The notes under the pieces: model-generated
Seen by the model: only the letters and a program-made list of their open reading frames with translations
What the model was told of the DNA's origin: nothing
Databases searched by the model: none
Made by a program: the position numbers and the translations under genes
Shown here: piece by piece, positions 47,726-57,663 of the stretch
Layout: every line of letters begins with the position of its first letter
Position numbering within the stretch: position 1 is the first letter of the stretch
From: Haliclona indistincta
Lineage: Eukaryota; Porifera; Demospongiae; Haplosclerida; Chalinidae
Length of the DNA stretch: 64,000 bases
Reading direction: 5' to 3'
Assembly (NCBI GenBank): GCA_964017065.1
Contig: OZ024790.1
Coordinates: 1,978,631 to 2,042,630 of the forward strand

Positions 47726-47974
47726 ATATGGTACACATCAACCATAGCAGAATCAGTGTGTGAATATTTAGCTGGTGACTTATAACACTAAAGGGAGTTG
47801 ACCAGCTTTTCTCAGTGTTGTGTTATGAGTGATGTTTGGTGATGAATGGATACCTCATGTCAATAGCTACTACTCTGTAGTCCTACACTGTGTCGACATG
47901 CTACTACACTATGGTAGCAGCAAACAACACTTCGGGATAATGCGGCTGGGATAATGACCTTGATCGAACAATAC
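47726..47974 (+). repeat. 249-bp direct repeat, left copy
   Basis: It begins ATATGGTACACATC and ends GATCGAACAATAC. It is identical, base for base as read, to 54153-54401. It abuts the 5' LTR directly. Confidence 0.95.
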
Positions 47975-48129
47975 TGTAACGTCAGACTGAACTGTTAATA
48001 AACCATTAACTATTAACTATGATAACTATGATAACTATTGTATGTTATGATATGATATATATGACCTCGTGCTGGCACTGGTTGCTCTCTCTCTCTGTGT
48101 ATATTTTCGAAAAGAAATATTTCGTTACA
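47975..48129 (+). repeat. 5' LTR
   Basis: 155 bp, TG...CA ended, containing AATAAA near its start and a TATGATATGATATATA stretch. It is identical to the 3' LTR. Confidence 0.95.
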
Positions 48130-48130
48130 C

Positions 48131-48148
48131 TGGTGTCAGGAGTGGGAT
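48131..48148 (+). other. Primer-binding site
   Basis: TGGTGTCAGGAGTGGGA lies one base after the 5' LTR. TGG start and sequence fit the 3' end of a leucine tRNA; the exact tRNA is not verified. Confidence 0.7.
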
Positions 48149-48203
48149 TACTGTCTGGTCTGTCTATTTCATGCCCGTTCTTACAAGAGCCACCACGGCA
48201 AAG

Positions 48204-49406
48204 ATGGAAGAGCAACTAGGCAAGCTGTCTGACTTAGTCCAGAAACAGAACAAGGAGGGACAGGAAAGGGCTGTCGAGATGAAAGAGCTCATGGAGAAGC
48301 AAATGCTAGCCATGAACGAATTATCTCGTCGCCAGGAGGAGACTGTTAAATTCATGAACACCGTTTGGACCAACCTCGAGTCTGTCAAGAAGACGTTTGA
48401 CTCAAAGCTGGAATCTCTGGAGGCGAAGATGAGGACAGACTCCGAGCGCCTTGAGTGTCGTATGGAAGAACAGCGCCAGGTGCTGAAGGATGAACTGAAA
48501 GAAGAGCTGCTGCTGAAGTTGCCCTCAGAGCGCGTGGCGCCGGCCGACCACGATGACTGCCGCGACGGTCACGAGTTGCCTCTCTCGTTGACTGCGATGA
48601 CATCAATGCATATGCATGGCGCCAGTCGCCCTCAGCCACGTCCTTCTCCGTTTGATGGCAAGATGCCGTGGGACGTGTATCACACACAGTTCGAGTTGCT
48701 GGCTCAACTGAATGGATGGAGTGACAAAGAGAAAGCGGCCCACCTTGCTGTTAACCTGCGGGAAGATGCAGCCACTGTGTTGACCAATTTGCCGGTGGCC
48801 AAGAGACAAGATTATGCAGCTCTTAAATCGGCTCTGGAGTCTAGATTCGGTACAAAGAACCAGATTGACCTCTTTCGAACCCGGTTGAGGATGAGAAGCC
48901 GTAACAAAGAAGAGCCACTTGCAGGTTTGGCGGAAGATGTAGAACGCCTTGTTCGCCTTGCCTATCCTGAAGCAAGTGAGTCAATGGTACAAGTACTAGC
49001 TAAAGATCAATTTGTTGATTCATTGTGTGACGAGGATATGAGGTTGCGAATATTGCAAAGCAAACCTTCGACACTCCGTGATGCGCTACAAACAGCGTTA
49101 GAACTGGAATCATTCCAGATGGCTAGCAGACACAAGGTGCGCAATGTGCGAGAAGTACAATTACAGCCTGTTGGGAAGCCTGCTAAGCAGGTATCATTTG
49201 CTGATCAGAATATGTCTGGTCTGCTGCAAGAGTTAGTAACTGCCGTTCAGACTCTCACGGTTGAAACACGTAAAAGATCTAGATCACCAAGGCGTGGTAA
49301 TGTTAGATCAGACATTGTTTGCTGGGAGTGCAATCAAAAGGGACATAGACAGCGAGAATGCCCAACATTGCAAAAGGGCACTTTCCACTCGGGAAACGAC
49401 TCTTAG
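48204..49406 (+). CDS. gag: Retrotransposon Gag
   Basis: From ATG 48204 the frame encodes 400 residues; an upstream in-frame ATG at 48171 is also possible. The first about 100 residues form a strong coiled coil (EMKELMEKQMLAMNELSRRQ). The central retrotransposon-gag core includes WDVYHTQFELLAQLNGW and FVDSLCDEDMRLRIL. It ends with one CCHC zinc knuckle (CWECNQKGHRQREC, about 49320-49361) after a basic RKRSRSPRR stretch. Its stop lies inside the pol frame, within a probable frameshift region. Confidence 0.9.
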   Translation: MEEQLGKLSDLVQKQNKEGQERAVEMKELMEKQMLAMNELSRRQEETVKFMNTVWTNLESVKKTFDSKLESLEAKMRTDSERLECRMEEQRQVLKDELKEELLLKLPSERVAPADHDDCRDGHELPLSLTAMTSMHMHGASRPQPRPSPFDGKMPWDVYHTQFELLAQLNGWSDKEKAAHLAVNLREDAATVLTNLPVAKRQDYAALKSALESRFGTKNQIDLFRTRLRMRSRNKEEPLAGLAEDVERLVRLAYPEASESMVQVLAKDQFVDSLCDEDMRLRILQSKPSTLRDALQTALELESFQMASRHKVRNVREVQLQPVGKPAKQVSFADQNMSGLLQELVTAVQTLTVETRKRSRSPRRGNVRSDIVCWECNQKGHRQRECPTLQKGTFHSGNDS

Positions 49407-52400
49407 CCGAGTTCGCGGGGCAGAACTCGGCTGGGAATTTTGCAGCCCCTTCAAAAAAAAAAAAAATAAATAAAAATGAATGTGATTCTGATTGTTTAGC
49501 TCCCATGGATTGCCCCCCTTCCCCTTTGCATGCTCAAACTCATCTTGCACCTGCACACACCAATCATAGTCATTCATCATCTAAATCATCATCTGTTACC
49601 AATTCTCATCCTGTCATAGTTCAATCACCCAAATCAGTTCCACTTAATCACTCCGCCCCTGTCTTTAGACCATCTGTTCATTCTGTCACCAAGCCTACAT
49701 CAGCAACTCATGTCACCACTCCTCGAGAGTCATTAGATCATGGTTGTTCTGTTATTGTATCACCAGTTCACAACATATCTCATCCCGTTGAACTTTCCGG
49801 CATTCAGTCATCATTTTCATCATCTGCTGCTTATTCACCCTCACCCTCCACTTATAGTGCATCTACATCTACCCACCCTCATTCCAAAAAAAAATCATCC
49901 ACTCATCATCTTTACAGCGTTGTATCATCCCCCATGAATCACTCTTGTTCTACTGTAATGTCATCAAAAACACCCACGGTCCCATTGTCAGAAGCTATTG
50001 ACGTGTTCAAAACCGGGTCCATTTTCTCAAATAGTGATAGTCTCCTTGTGGCTGGAACTTTGGATGGGGTATGTGTTGATATGACCGTCGATACTGGGAG
50101 CAATATATCCATTGTGCGTCCAGATGTGTTGCCTAAAGCCAGTAGTAATCAAGTCCAGCCTATACCTGGGAGTGCTATCAGAACTGTGACCGGAGAACAA
50201 GCTCCAATAATAGGGAAGGTATTATTGCAAGTGAGCATTGGGTCACGCATGCTGCCTCAGGAATTTTGGGTCGCTGATATTCAGGACTGTTGTATATTAG
50301 GTTTGGATTATTTGAGAGTCAACGATTGTCAGGTGAATCTTCGAGAACAAGTGTTGATTATCGGAGAGGAAGAGGTGCCTTTGCTTAAGCATAGTAGTAA
50401 GAAGCCAGGGGAGAGACTGCAGACATACCGAGCTATCTTAGAAAGCAGGGTAACTCTTCCTCCACGTTCTGAGAGTGTTGTGCCTGCGAAAGTAGAGGGA
50501 CTAAAGCAAGGAGAGGTGAAGTGGGCAATTGTTGGTCCTTTGGAATCTAATCCTGCCTCAGCAATTCAAGATTTGTTGGTTGGTAGAGCATTGGTTACCC
50601 TGGATGAACCGATTGCGACAGTAAGATTAATGAATTTATCAGACCAGGCTCGTCATTTACGAAGAGGTACAGTTGTGGCTGCTTGTGAACCAGTGGAGAG
50701 TGTACTCATATCAAAAATTGGTGATGCAAGTGGAGACCAACTCCCAGAGCATTTAACGTCTTTGTTTGAAAAGAGTTCGGAAGGACTGACTCCCCCGCAA
50801 ACTACCCAGTTACACGATCTGCTTTGCAGGTATGCTAGTGTATTCTCTTCAGGACTAAACGATCTGGGCAGAACTGACCTGGTTAAACATCACATTGATA
50901 CTCAGGGAGCAATTCCTGTTAGACAACAACCACGTCGTCTGCCATTCTCTGTAAGAGAGGAAGCACAACAATCAGTTACTGCCATGTTAGATCAGGGAGT
51001 CATTGAACCATCTTCTAGTCCATGGGCTTCTCCAGTGGTGCTAGTGAAGAAGAAAGGAGGTGGAACAAGATTTTGTGTTGATTATCGCAAGTTGAATTCA
51101 GTGACTCGTAAAGACTCTTACCCACTTCCCAGAATTGACGACACTCTTGAAGCATTGGCTGGTGCCGAATGGTTCTCTACGTTAGATCTAGTCAGTGGAT
51201 ACTGGCAGATAGAACTGGATGAGGAGTCGAAAGAGAAAACTGCCTTTTCCACTCAACGAGGCCTGTGGCAATTTAAGGTAATGCCCTTTGGGCTATGTAA
51301 TGCCCCTGCCACATTTGAGAGATTGATGGAGCAGGTTTTGGCAGGATTACCGTTGTCTGTATGTCTCTTGTACTTGGATGACATTTTGGTTCCTGGTACC
51401 GATTTTGATGCAGCCGTTAAGAGCCTTGAAGCAGTATTCGATCGATTGATGAAGGCAGGTTTGAAACTTTCTCCTAAAAAGTGCTCTCTGTTCCGGAGAG
51501 AAGTGAAGTTTCTTGGGCATATTGTTAGCAGCTCAGGTCTCACCATGGACCCAGATAAGGTCAAGGCTGTGCAGGAATGGCCCGTCCCTGGTAGTGTCAA
51601 TGATGTGCGACGTTTCCTGGGATTGTGTTCTTACTATCGTCGTTTTATTGACCGATTTACTGATATAGCCCGTCCACTATACCAATGTACTGAAGGTGGG
51701 ACTCGCGTGTTCACTTGGTCTCTGGAAGCTGAGAATGCGTTCCAGCAACTCAAACAAGCACTTATTAGTGCTCCCCTCCTGTGTTACCCAACACAAGAAG
51801 ACCATTTTGTACTCGACACAGATGCTAGCGGATATGGGGTTGGTGCAGTGTTGTCCCAGGTGCAGATGGGAGAGGAGCGAGTGATTGCATATTACAGTCA
51901 GGTGTTGAGTAGACCAGAACGTCAGTACTGTACCACTAGAAGAGAATTATTAGCTGTGGTAAAAGCTGTCAAACACTTCCATCCATATTTGTACGGCCGT
52001 AGTTTCACTTTGCGAACCGATCATGCTGCACTACAGTGGTTGTTTTCCTTCAGATTCCCAGAGGGACAGATTGCTAGATGGTTGGAACGACTGCAGCAGT
52101 ACGACTTTCGTGTTCAACATCGAGCAGGTAAATTACACAATAATGCTGATACTCTATCCAGACCATGCCTGAATGTTTGTAAACATTGTGACCGATTAGA
52201 GGCTCAGGAGACCAGTGTCTGCAAACGTGAATTGTTGGAATGTCCATCTCCATCGGTTGCAACAGTTAAATTGCAGAAATGCGCTGAGACTAGTGGTTAT
52301 GTTGGAGCCACAAGACTTGAGCAAGTTATAGACTCCTCCATTCAATTGTCCAATATAGACATATTACAAGCTCAAGAGGAGGACGATGAGATCGGTCCAA

Positions 52401-53983
52401 TTATACAGTGGCGAAAAGAAAGTGAAACTCGTCCAGGTAGAGAGAAGGTGTCACAATATAGTGAGGAGACTAAGTTATATTGGGCACAGTGGGATAGCCT
52501 TCGAGTAAAGGATGGCTTGCTCTACCGAGAGTGGGAAGCACCATCAGGAGAATACAGAACACTTCAATTGTTTCTCCCTAAGCAGTTGAGAACTTGTGTT
52601 CTTCATTCGTTGCACAATACACCAGCTGGAGGGCATTTTGGTATAGCCAAAACATTAGACAAGGTGAGAGAAAGGTTTTATTGGGCTAAGTGCAGAAGAG
52701 ATGTAGAAGACTGGTGTCGCTCCTGCGAATTGTGTGCATCTCGTAAAGGTCCTCCGAGGAGGTTCCGTGCTCGAATGGCACAACATCATGCTGGAGCACC
52801 AATGGAACGTATAGCTGTGGATGTGTTGGGTCCACTTCCCATAACAGAAGCTGGGAACAAATATTTACTGGTGATAATGGACTATTTCTCTAAATGGCCA
52901 GAGGTACATCCTATGCCCAACCAGGAAGCTAGCACTGTGGCAGAAATCCTGGTGAAAGAAGTGGTAAGTCGGTTTGGTGTGCCGGTTACCATCCATTCCG
53001 ATCAGGGACGCAATTTTGAGTCATTGCTCATCGCTGAGATGTGTTTACTCTTAGGAGCAGAAAAGACACGAACCACACCTTTGCATCCTGAATCGGATGG
53101 GATGGTGGAACGATTTAATCGAACACTTGAAGCCCAACTGTCCATGTTTGTTGATAAGAATCATCGCAACTGGGACACACTGGTACCTCTCATGATGATG
53201 GCTTACCGATCGGCGGTTCATGATACTACCGGGTATACGCCAGCTAGATTGTTATTTGGGCGGGAAATTCGACTGCCTATTGATCTAGCATTTGGAAGGC
53301 CTCAAGAGGAAGCGCCATCACTCTCATATACCTCGGGGTATGTTCAGAATTTACAGGAGAGTTTAGAGGAAATACACAGGTATGCCAGACAACACATAGA
53401 GATCAAGAGTGATCGAATGAAGTTGTATTATGACAATCAATATCCTGATGGTGCCACCTTGCGAGAGAGTATGGCTGTCTGGCTGTACAACCCTCAGCGG
53501 AAGAAAGGGTTGTCGCCAAAGCTGGGACATTCATGGCAGGGACCATATGTGATTACCAAGAAAATCAATGATTTAGTGTATCGCATTCGCCTGGGACCAC
53601 ATACTAAACCAAAGGTGGTACATCGAAATAGGCTCTGGCGATACAATGGGAAGAATGTACCTACTTGGTACAAGGTCCCTGCAGATGTACAGAAATCGAG
53701 AACAACAGATGCTACCACCACATCCCCAGCAATGACACCAACAGCTTCTGTTTCATCTCCACAATCATCTTCACAATTACAGAAATCGAGAACAACAGAT
53801 GCTACCACCACATCCCCAGCAATGACACCAACAGCTTCTGTTTCATCTTCACAATCATCATCTCCTACTGCTGTTCATGCATCAGATATGTCCACTACTA
53901 AATCTCCAGTTAATGACCCCAATAAAGGACTGAGACGGGGAACTAGGAATCGCAAACCAGTTAACCGTTATGGACAGAGCTAG
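49358..53983 (+). CDS. pol: Retrotransposon Pol (protease, RT, RNase H, integrase)
   Basis: Open for 1,541 codons in the -1 frame relative to gag, so it is probably made as a Gag-Pol fusion. Order: Ser/Pro/His-rich linker; aspartic protease DTGS (50090-50101); RT with the YLDD box (51371-51382); RNase H with DTDASGYG (about 51816); integrase with an HHCC zinc finger (HSLHNTPAGGHFG, CRSCELC), the D, D, E residues near 52817, 52999 and 53108, and a GPY-type C-terminal module (WQGPYVI). The tail contains a 90-bp exact-length duplication (53689-53868). No stop or frame lesion was seen; a run of 14 A follows 49450. Confidence 0.93.
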   Translation: MPNIAKGHFPLGKRLLAEFAGQNSAGNFAAPSKKKKINKNECDSDCLAPMDCPPSPLHAQTHLAPAHTNHSHSSSKSSSVTNSHPVIVQSPKSVPLNHSAPVFRPSVHSVTKPTSATHVTTPRESLDHGCSVIVSPVHNISHPVELSGIQSSFSSSAAYSPSPSTYSASTSTHPHSKKKSSTHHLYSVVSSPMNHSCSTVMSSKTPTVPLSEAIDVFKTGSIFSNSDSLLVAGTLDGVCVDMTVDTGSNISIVRPDVLPKASSNQVQPIPGSAIRTVTGEQAPIIGKVLLQVSIGSRMLPQEFWVADIQDCCILGLDYLRVNDCQVNLREQVLIIGEEEVPLLKHSSKKPGERLQTYRAILESRVTLPPRSESVVPAKVEGLKQGEVKWAIVGPLESNPASAIQDLLVGRALVTLDEPIATVRLMNLSDQARHLRRGTVVAACEPVESVLISKIGDASGDQLPEHLTSLFEKSSEGLTPPQTTQLHDLLCRYASVFSSGLNDLGRTDLVKHHIDTQGAIPVRQQPRRLPFSVREEAQQSVTAMLDQGVIEPSSSPWASPVVLVKKKGGGTRFCVDYRKLNSVTRKDSYPLPRIDDTLEALAGAEWFSTLDLVSGYWQIELDEESKEKTAFSTQRGLWQFKVMPFGLCNAPATFERLMEQVLAGLPLSVCLLYLDDILVPGTDFDAAVKSLEAVFDRLMKAGLKLSPKKCSLFRREVKFLGHIVSSSGLTMDPDKVKAVQEWPVPGSVNDVRRFLGLCSYYRRFIDRFTDIARPLYQCTEGGTRVFTWSLEAENAFQQLKQALISAPLLCYPTQEDHFVLDTDASGYGVGAVLSQVQMGEERVIAYYSQVLSRPERQYCTTRRELLAVVKAVKHFHPYLYGRSFTLRTDHAALQWLFSFRFPEGQIARWLERLQQYDFRVQHRAGKLHNNADTLSRPCLNVCKHCDRLEAQETSVCKRELLECPSPSVATVKLQKCAETSGYVGATRLEQVIDSSIQLSNIDILQAQEEDDEIGPIIQWRKESETRPGREKVSQYSEETKLYWAQWDSLRVKDGLLYREWEAPSGEYRTLQLFLPKQLRTCVLHSLHNTPAGGHFGIAKTLDKVRERFYWAKCRRDVEDWCRSCELCASRKGPPRRFRARMAQHHAGAPMERIAVDVLGPLPITEAGNKYLLVIMDYFSKWPEVHPMPNQEASTVAEILVKEVVSRFGVPVTIHSDQGRNFESLLIAEMCLLLGAEKTRTTPLHPESDGMVERFNRTLEAQLSMFVDKNHRNWDTLVPLMMMAYRSAVHDTTGYTPARLLFGREIRLPIDLAFGRPQEEAPSLSYTSGYVQNLQESLEEIHRYARQHIEIKSDRMKLYYDNQYPDGATLRESMAVWLYNPQRKKGLSPKLGHSWQGPYVITKKINDLVYRIRLGPHTKPKVVHRNRLWRYNGKNVPTWYKVPADVQKSRTTDATTTSPAMTPTASVSSPQSSSQLQKSRTTDATTTSPAMTPTASVSSSQSSSPTAVHASDMSTTKSPVNDPNKGLRRGTRNRKPVNRYGQS
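49373..49432 (+). promoter_or_regulatory. Probable -1 ribosomal frameshift signal
   Basis: In the gag frame A AAG GGC (49373-49379) is an X-XXY-YYZ heptamer. ACTCGG (49387-49392) can pair with CCGAGT (49407-49412), 7 nt downstream. A stronger perfect 10-bp stem, AGCCGAGTTC (49405-49414) with GAACTCGGCT (49423-49432), overlaps the gag stop. The two stems compete. Confidence 0.65.
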
Positions 53984-53994
53984 GAGGGGGAGAG
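53982..53994 (+). other. Polypurine tract
   Basis: AGGAGGGGGAGAG lies immediately 5' of the 3' LTR and just after the pol stop, the usual plus-strand priming site. Confidence 0.85.
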
Positions 53995-54149
53995 TGTAAC
54001 GTCAGACTGAACTGTTAATAAACCATTAACTATTAACTATGATAACTATGATAACTATTGTATGTTATGATATGATATATATGACCTCGTGCTGGCACTG
54101 GTTGCTCTCTCTCTCTGTGTATATTTTCGAAAAGAAATATTTCGTTACA
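53995..54149 (+). repeat. 3' LTR
   Basis: 155 bp, identical to the 5' LTR, and followed by TTT before the right copy of the 249-bp repeat. Confidence 0.95.
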
Positions 54150-54152
54150 TTT

Positions 54153-54401
54153 ATATGGTACACATCAACCATAGCAGAATCAGTGTGTGAATATTTAGCT
54201 GGTGACTTATAACACTAAAGGGAGTTGACCAGCTTTTCTCAGTGTTGTGTTATGAGTGATGTTTGGTGATGAATGGATACCTCATGTCAATAGCTACTAC
54301 TCTGTAGTCCTACACTGTGTCGACATGCTACTACACTATGGTAGCAGCAAACAACACTTCGGGATAATGCGGCTGGGATAATGACCTTGATCGAACAATA
54401 C
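54153..54401 (+). repeat. 249-bp direct repeat, right copy
   Basis: It is identical to 47726-47974, after which sequences diverge (AATCAAACATTGCC here). It lies upstream of the NACHT gene. Confidence 0.95.
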
Positions 54402-54797
54402 AATCAAACATTGCCCCAGCAAGCAAGACTACTTCTGGTAGACAACTGCTTGAGTGGTAAATCTCGCTTTCTTGACCAAGATCATAACAAATAATGTTCG
54501 TTCACAAAGTGATAAGTAACTTTTAAGTACCCAAGCGCTCAAAGAAACCAAAGGTCTTGTGTTTTACCAGCAGAAGCGCCGGTAACTGGCACCTCGGTAG
54601 TATCAGTGCCTAAAATTGACTATAGCCTCGTACCAGGCTTTTTTAGAGGCTGGAGGTGAATTCTCGAGATATATAGTTACTGTAGAATTGGAAAGGAACT
54701 CAAAACTGACAAACCATAGAAGCTAGGACAAACACGAATGATCAGCTGACGTCATTGGTTGCTTAAGGCAACCTTGTTTCCGCATTCCGAGAAGGCT

Positions 54798-57353
54798 ATG
54801 GCGACAAGAACAGAGAGCCCTGAATTTCAGACAGTGAGAGGCAAATTCGCTATTATCTGTGGTTCTATCTCTGTACCAGACGTGGTGAAATTTGCAGGCG
54901 AACTGCTACAAAGCAATCTCATCAGCGATGCTGGTCACCAGGCGGCCATTGCTGTCACCGGTTTATCACCGACTAACAAGATTGCTCATCTGGTCTCAGA
55001 AGCCGCGAACAATGTCTGCAATTCACAAGACAACTTCTACAAGTTCGTCTCTATCGTAGAGAGCAGGAGCACACAACTTGCTTCCACTCTGAGGAGTCAA
55101 TACATGCTGCATGTGGAACAAGCAAGCATACCTGATCATGATCAAGTCCCTGATCCGACCTATGCTGAGTGTGCGAGAAGTCTACGACAAGCGTATAGAA
55201 CAGCTGAGCCTCCAACCTGGGACCCTCTCCCTCAGTGCCAGCATGTCAAACTAGCCATGATAAAGGAAAAAGGAAAGCGATGTGGCAGTGACGACACGAT
55301 TGCTGAGAGCAGAGTAGAGGGAGATGTGGACAAACTGTTGACAATAAAGGTACCTGTGGATTCCGATAGAATCTTTGATGCTGGCATCTTTGACAATGAG
55401 CGTCAGGTGATTCTAGTTGAAGGAGTGGGAGGAATGGGAAAAACAAGTCTTGCCTACCAATATGCCAAGAAATGGGCTGAAGGAAAGTTGAGCACATTTG
55501 ATGCTGTGGCTCTTGTTCGTCTACGAGACTTGAAAGAACATGATGTACGTGAAGTTGATCGAATCTTGCCTCACCTTCTCTTCCTAGCTAGTGGTATCAG
55601 CATATCAAAAGAGATGGCTCGACTTATCGTAGACAAGCAAAAGATTCTCCTCATCTTGGACGGCTGGGACGAGTCTCCAGCAAGCATTCGTAAGCCGTCA
55701 TTCATCAAAGATCTGCTTCGGTCAGTTTCTCTGCAGACTAGAATACTGATAACCTCTCGACCTGACTTCTCATTGGATCTTCATGGTCTAGCTAACCGGG
55801 TAGAGATTCTTGGTTTTACTAAAGGTGATATTCACAATTATTTTGAGAATGCGTTAAAGTCACACCTGCCTGATAGTAAAGTGAAGTCAGCTTGTGATAA
55901 GCTGAGCAATCATTTCCATCGCTATCCAGTTATCGAAAGTTGTTGCTATGTGCCTCTGAATGCTGCAATTCTAGCATACATATACCTCAATCGTAACCAG
56001 ACCTTACCCATCACTCGATGTGAGCTTTTTCAAGAGCTCGTACTATGCTGCATAGTCCGTGAGCTGGAAACTCGCCAACCTGATAGGGTTCCTGAAGATG
56101 TCTCCTCATTTGAGGACCTCCCTGCTGATCTCAAGGAGCAGTTACACAAGCTCAGTGAACTGGCATTCAATGGTGTGATGCAGAACAAGATTGTTTTTAC
56201 ACAGAAGGAACTCACATCACTCTCTACATTAGGTCTGCTTCATAGTGTCCAGGGGTTTGGCTCAATTGGTAGAAAATTAGTCACTTGCAACTTTATCCAT
56301 CTAGCTGTCCAAGAGCTCCTTGCTGCCTACTATATCTCCCGACTAGAACCAGCTGAGCATTCCAAACTATTTGAAACTCTCTTGAATGACAACCTCAAGT
56401 TTCCTGTACTCCAGTTTTACTCTGGTCTGACCAGGCTCACCAATGAGAGTGTGCGAAACCTCATCACTAGATTTAACTTTAATCTGTATAAAGGGGATTC
56501 TAAGCTTTGCCTCTTAGCATTTCTGAACTGCATCTTCGAAGCACAAATACACAATCAATCGTTTTATGAACAATTGGTTCAAAATCTAAAATCTAGAATT
56601 GATTTCTCTACTATTTCTTTGAGTCCAATGGATTGTCTGTCAGTGCACTACTTTTTATCCTCTATCAGAACCTTGGTGAAGGGAAAAATATACTTGACTA
56701 TAACTGTCTGCAGTATTGATGACCAGTGTTTGGGTATGCTACTAGGAATATCTACTGAGCATGCTGAGACATCCTCTACATCAGGTGTTTTAGAGTCTGT
56801 AGAAAACCTAGTAGTGCTGTACAATCAATACACAGACACTGGGATTGCTTACATTACCAGAGCTCTTATCTCCAACAACACTTTAAAAACACTGGCGGTT
56901 GGTACGGAGAGTGTAACAGATATGGGACTGGTGCCACTGTTGGAAGCACTACCAAGACTACATTCACTGAAGGAGTTAGGATTGATCTGGACATTGTCAC
57001 ATCCTGACGAGTCATTGAAGATGATCGGAGAGTGTGTAGGGAGAAGTACAATGGAGCGATTATCATTATACTTTTATTCTCCATCACTGCAGTCAGAAGA
57101 GGCAGTAAAAGAGTGGGTCCAGAGTATTGTGGTTGGAGGGAACAGTCTCATACATTCTCTTAAATCTTGTCAAGTTACTGTGCTTACTATAAGTGTTGTC
57201 CTTGAAAACATTTCTTTTTCTATTGATGCAAATGTTGTAAGAGTAAAATTATATTCATCGCTCCAAAAATCAGTCACTTTTACTAACTCAGAAAGAAGAA
57301 ATAATTTAGTTTTTACAAATCCTTTATGTTTACTAGTCATTTGCTTAAAATAA
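54798..57353 (+). CDS. NACHT-domain STAND protein with C-terminal LRRs (NLR-like)
   Basis: Single-exon frame of 851 codons from ATG 54798 (an in-frame ATG 39 bp earlier is less likely). The N-terminal about 105 residues are helical and death-fold/CARD-like (TVRGKFAIICGSISV, FYKFVSIVE); the exact class is uncertain. The NACHT ATPase has a Walker A GVGGMGKTS (about 209-217), a Walker B LLILDGWDE (about 284) and a sensor region ILITSRPD, followed by helical-domain sequence (FIHLAVQELLAAYYISRL). The last about 190 residues contain LRR-like units (NNTLKTLAVG, LHSLKELGLI). Domain order fits animal NLR immune sensors, which are expanded in sponges. The tail after about residue 790 is unlike LRR and may be a read-through of an ancestral exon end. 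An AATAAA overlaps the stop. Confidence 0.85.
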   Translation: MATRTESPEFQTVRGKFAIICGSISVPDVVKFAGELLQSNLISDAGHQAAIAVTGLSPTNKIAHLVSEAANNVCNSQDNFYKFVSIVESRSTQLASTLRSQYMLHVEQASIPDHDQVPDPTYAECARSLRQAYRTAEPPTWDPLPQCQHVKLAMIKEKGKRCGSDDTIAESRVEGDVDKLLTIKVPVDSDRIFDAGIFDNERQVILVEGVGGMGKTSLAYQYAKKWAEGKLSTFDAVALVRLRDLKEHDVREVDRILPHLLFLASGISISKEMARLIVDKQKILLILDGWDESPASIRKPSFIKDLLRSVSLQTRILITSRPDFSLDLHGLANRVEILGFTKGDIHNYFENALKSHLPDSKVKSACDKLSNHFHRYPVIESCCYVPLNAAILAYIYLNRNQTLPITRCELFQELVLCCIVRELETRQPDRVPEDVSSFEDLPADLKEQLHKLSELAFNGVMQNKIVFTQKELTSLSTLGLLHSVQGFGSIGRKLVTCNFIHLAVQELLAAYYISRLEPAEHSKLFETLLNDNLKFPVLQFYSGLTRLTNESVRNLITRFNFNLYKGDSKLCLLAFLNCIFEAQIHNQSFYEQLVQNLKSRIDFSTISLSPMDCLSVHYFLSSIRTLVKGKIYLTITVCSIDDQCLGMLLGISTEHAETSSTSGVLESVENLVVLYNQYTDTGIAYITRALISNNTLKTLAVGTESVTDMGLVPLLEALPRLHSLKELGLIWTLSHPDESLKMIGECVGRSTMERLSLYFYSPSLQSEEAVKEWVQSIVVGGNSLIHSLKSCQVTVLTISVVLENISFSIDANVVRVKLYSSLQKSVTFTNSERRNNLVFTNPLCLLVICLK

Positions 57354-57663
57354 ATTGTATACATACTTTTTGTCACTAAAATGTTTATTTAGAAAATTGT
57401 CATGAAAGAGAGTTCAATGAATCGTACGAGAACACGTATTCTTTCTCTCTGCATGCATCGAGTGTTACAAACAAGATGTGTTATTAATAATTATGGAGCA
57501 TGCAAAAGCGATTACTCCCAATCTATACCATTGCATCATAATTTACAATAATTTAATTTTAGGGAAATCAAGGCAATAATATAAAGAATTCAGTTTAGAG
57601 CTACAATGTAGGTTCAATCATATGTCACTAGTTAGTTCAAGCGGCACTGCCGTGTGCTGCTAG

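Larger units (their letters stand above)
47975..54149 (+). mobile_element. Ty3/gypsy LTR retrotransposon, apparently intact
   Basis: Identical 155-bp LTRs (47975-48129 and 53995-54149) start TGTAACG and end GTTACA. A primer-binding site follows at 48131 (TGGTGTCAGGAGTGGGA, compatible with a tRNA-Leu 3' end). A purine tract AGGAGGGGGAGAG precedes the 3' LTR. Gene order gag, protease, RT, RNase H, integrase places it in Ty3/gypsy. No env-like frame is present. Identical LTRs imply recent insertion. No short target duplication: AATAC before, TTTAT after. Confidence 0.93.

Noticed and set aside
47975..48129. Composite LTR including the 249-bp repeat
   Set aside because: The 249-bp repeats lie outside both LTRs in direct orientation, not in LTR order; TG...CA ends, primer site and purine tract fix the LTR at 155 bp.
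48069..48203. Gag start within the 5' LTR
   Set aside because: That reading crosses the LTR and primer site; the ATG at 48204 begins the coiled-coil Gag sequence.
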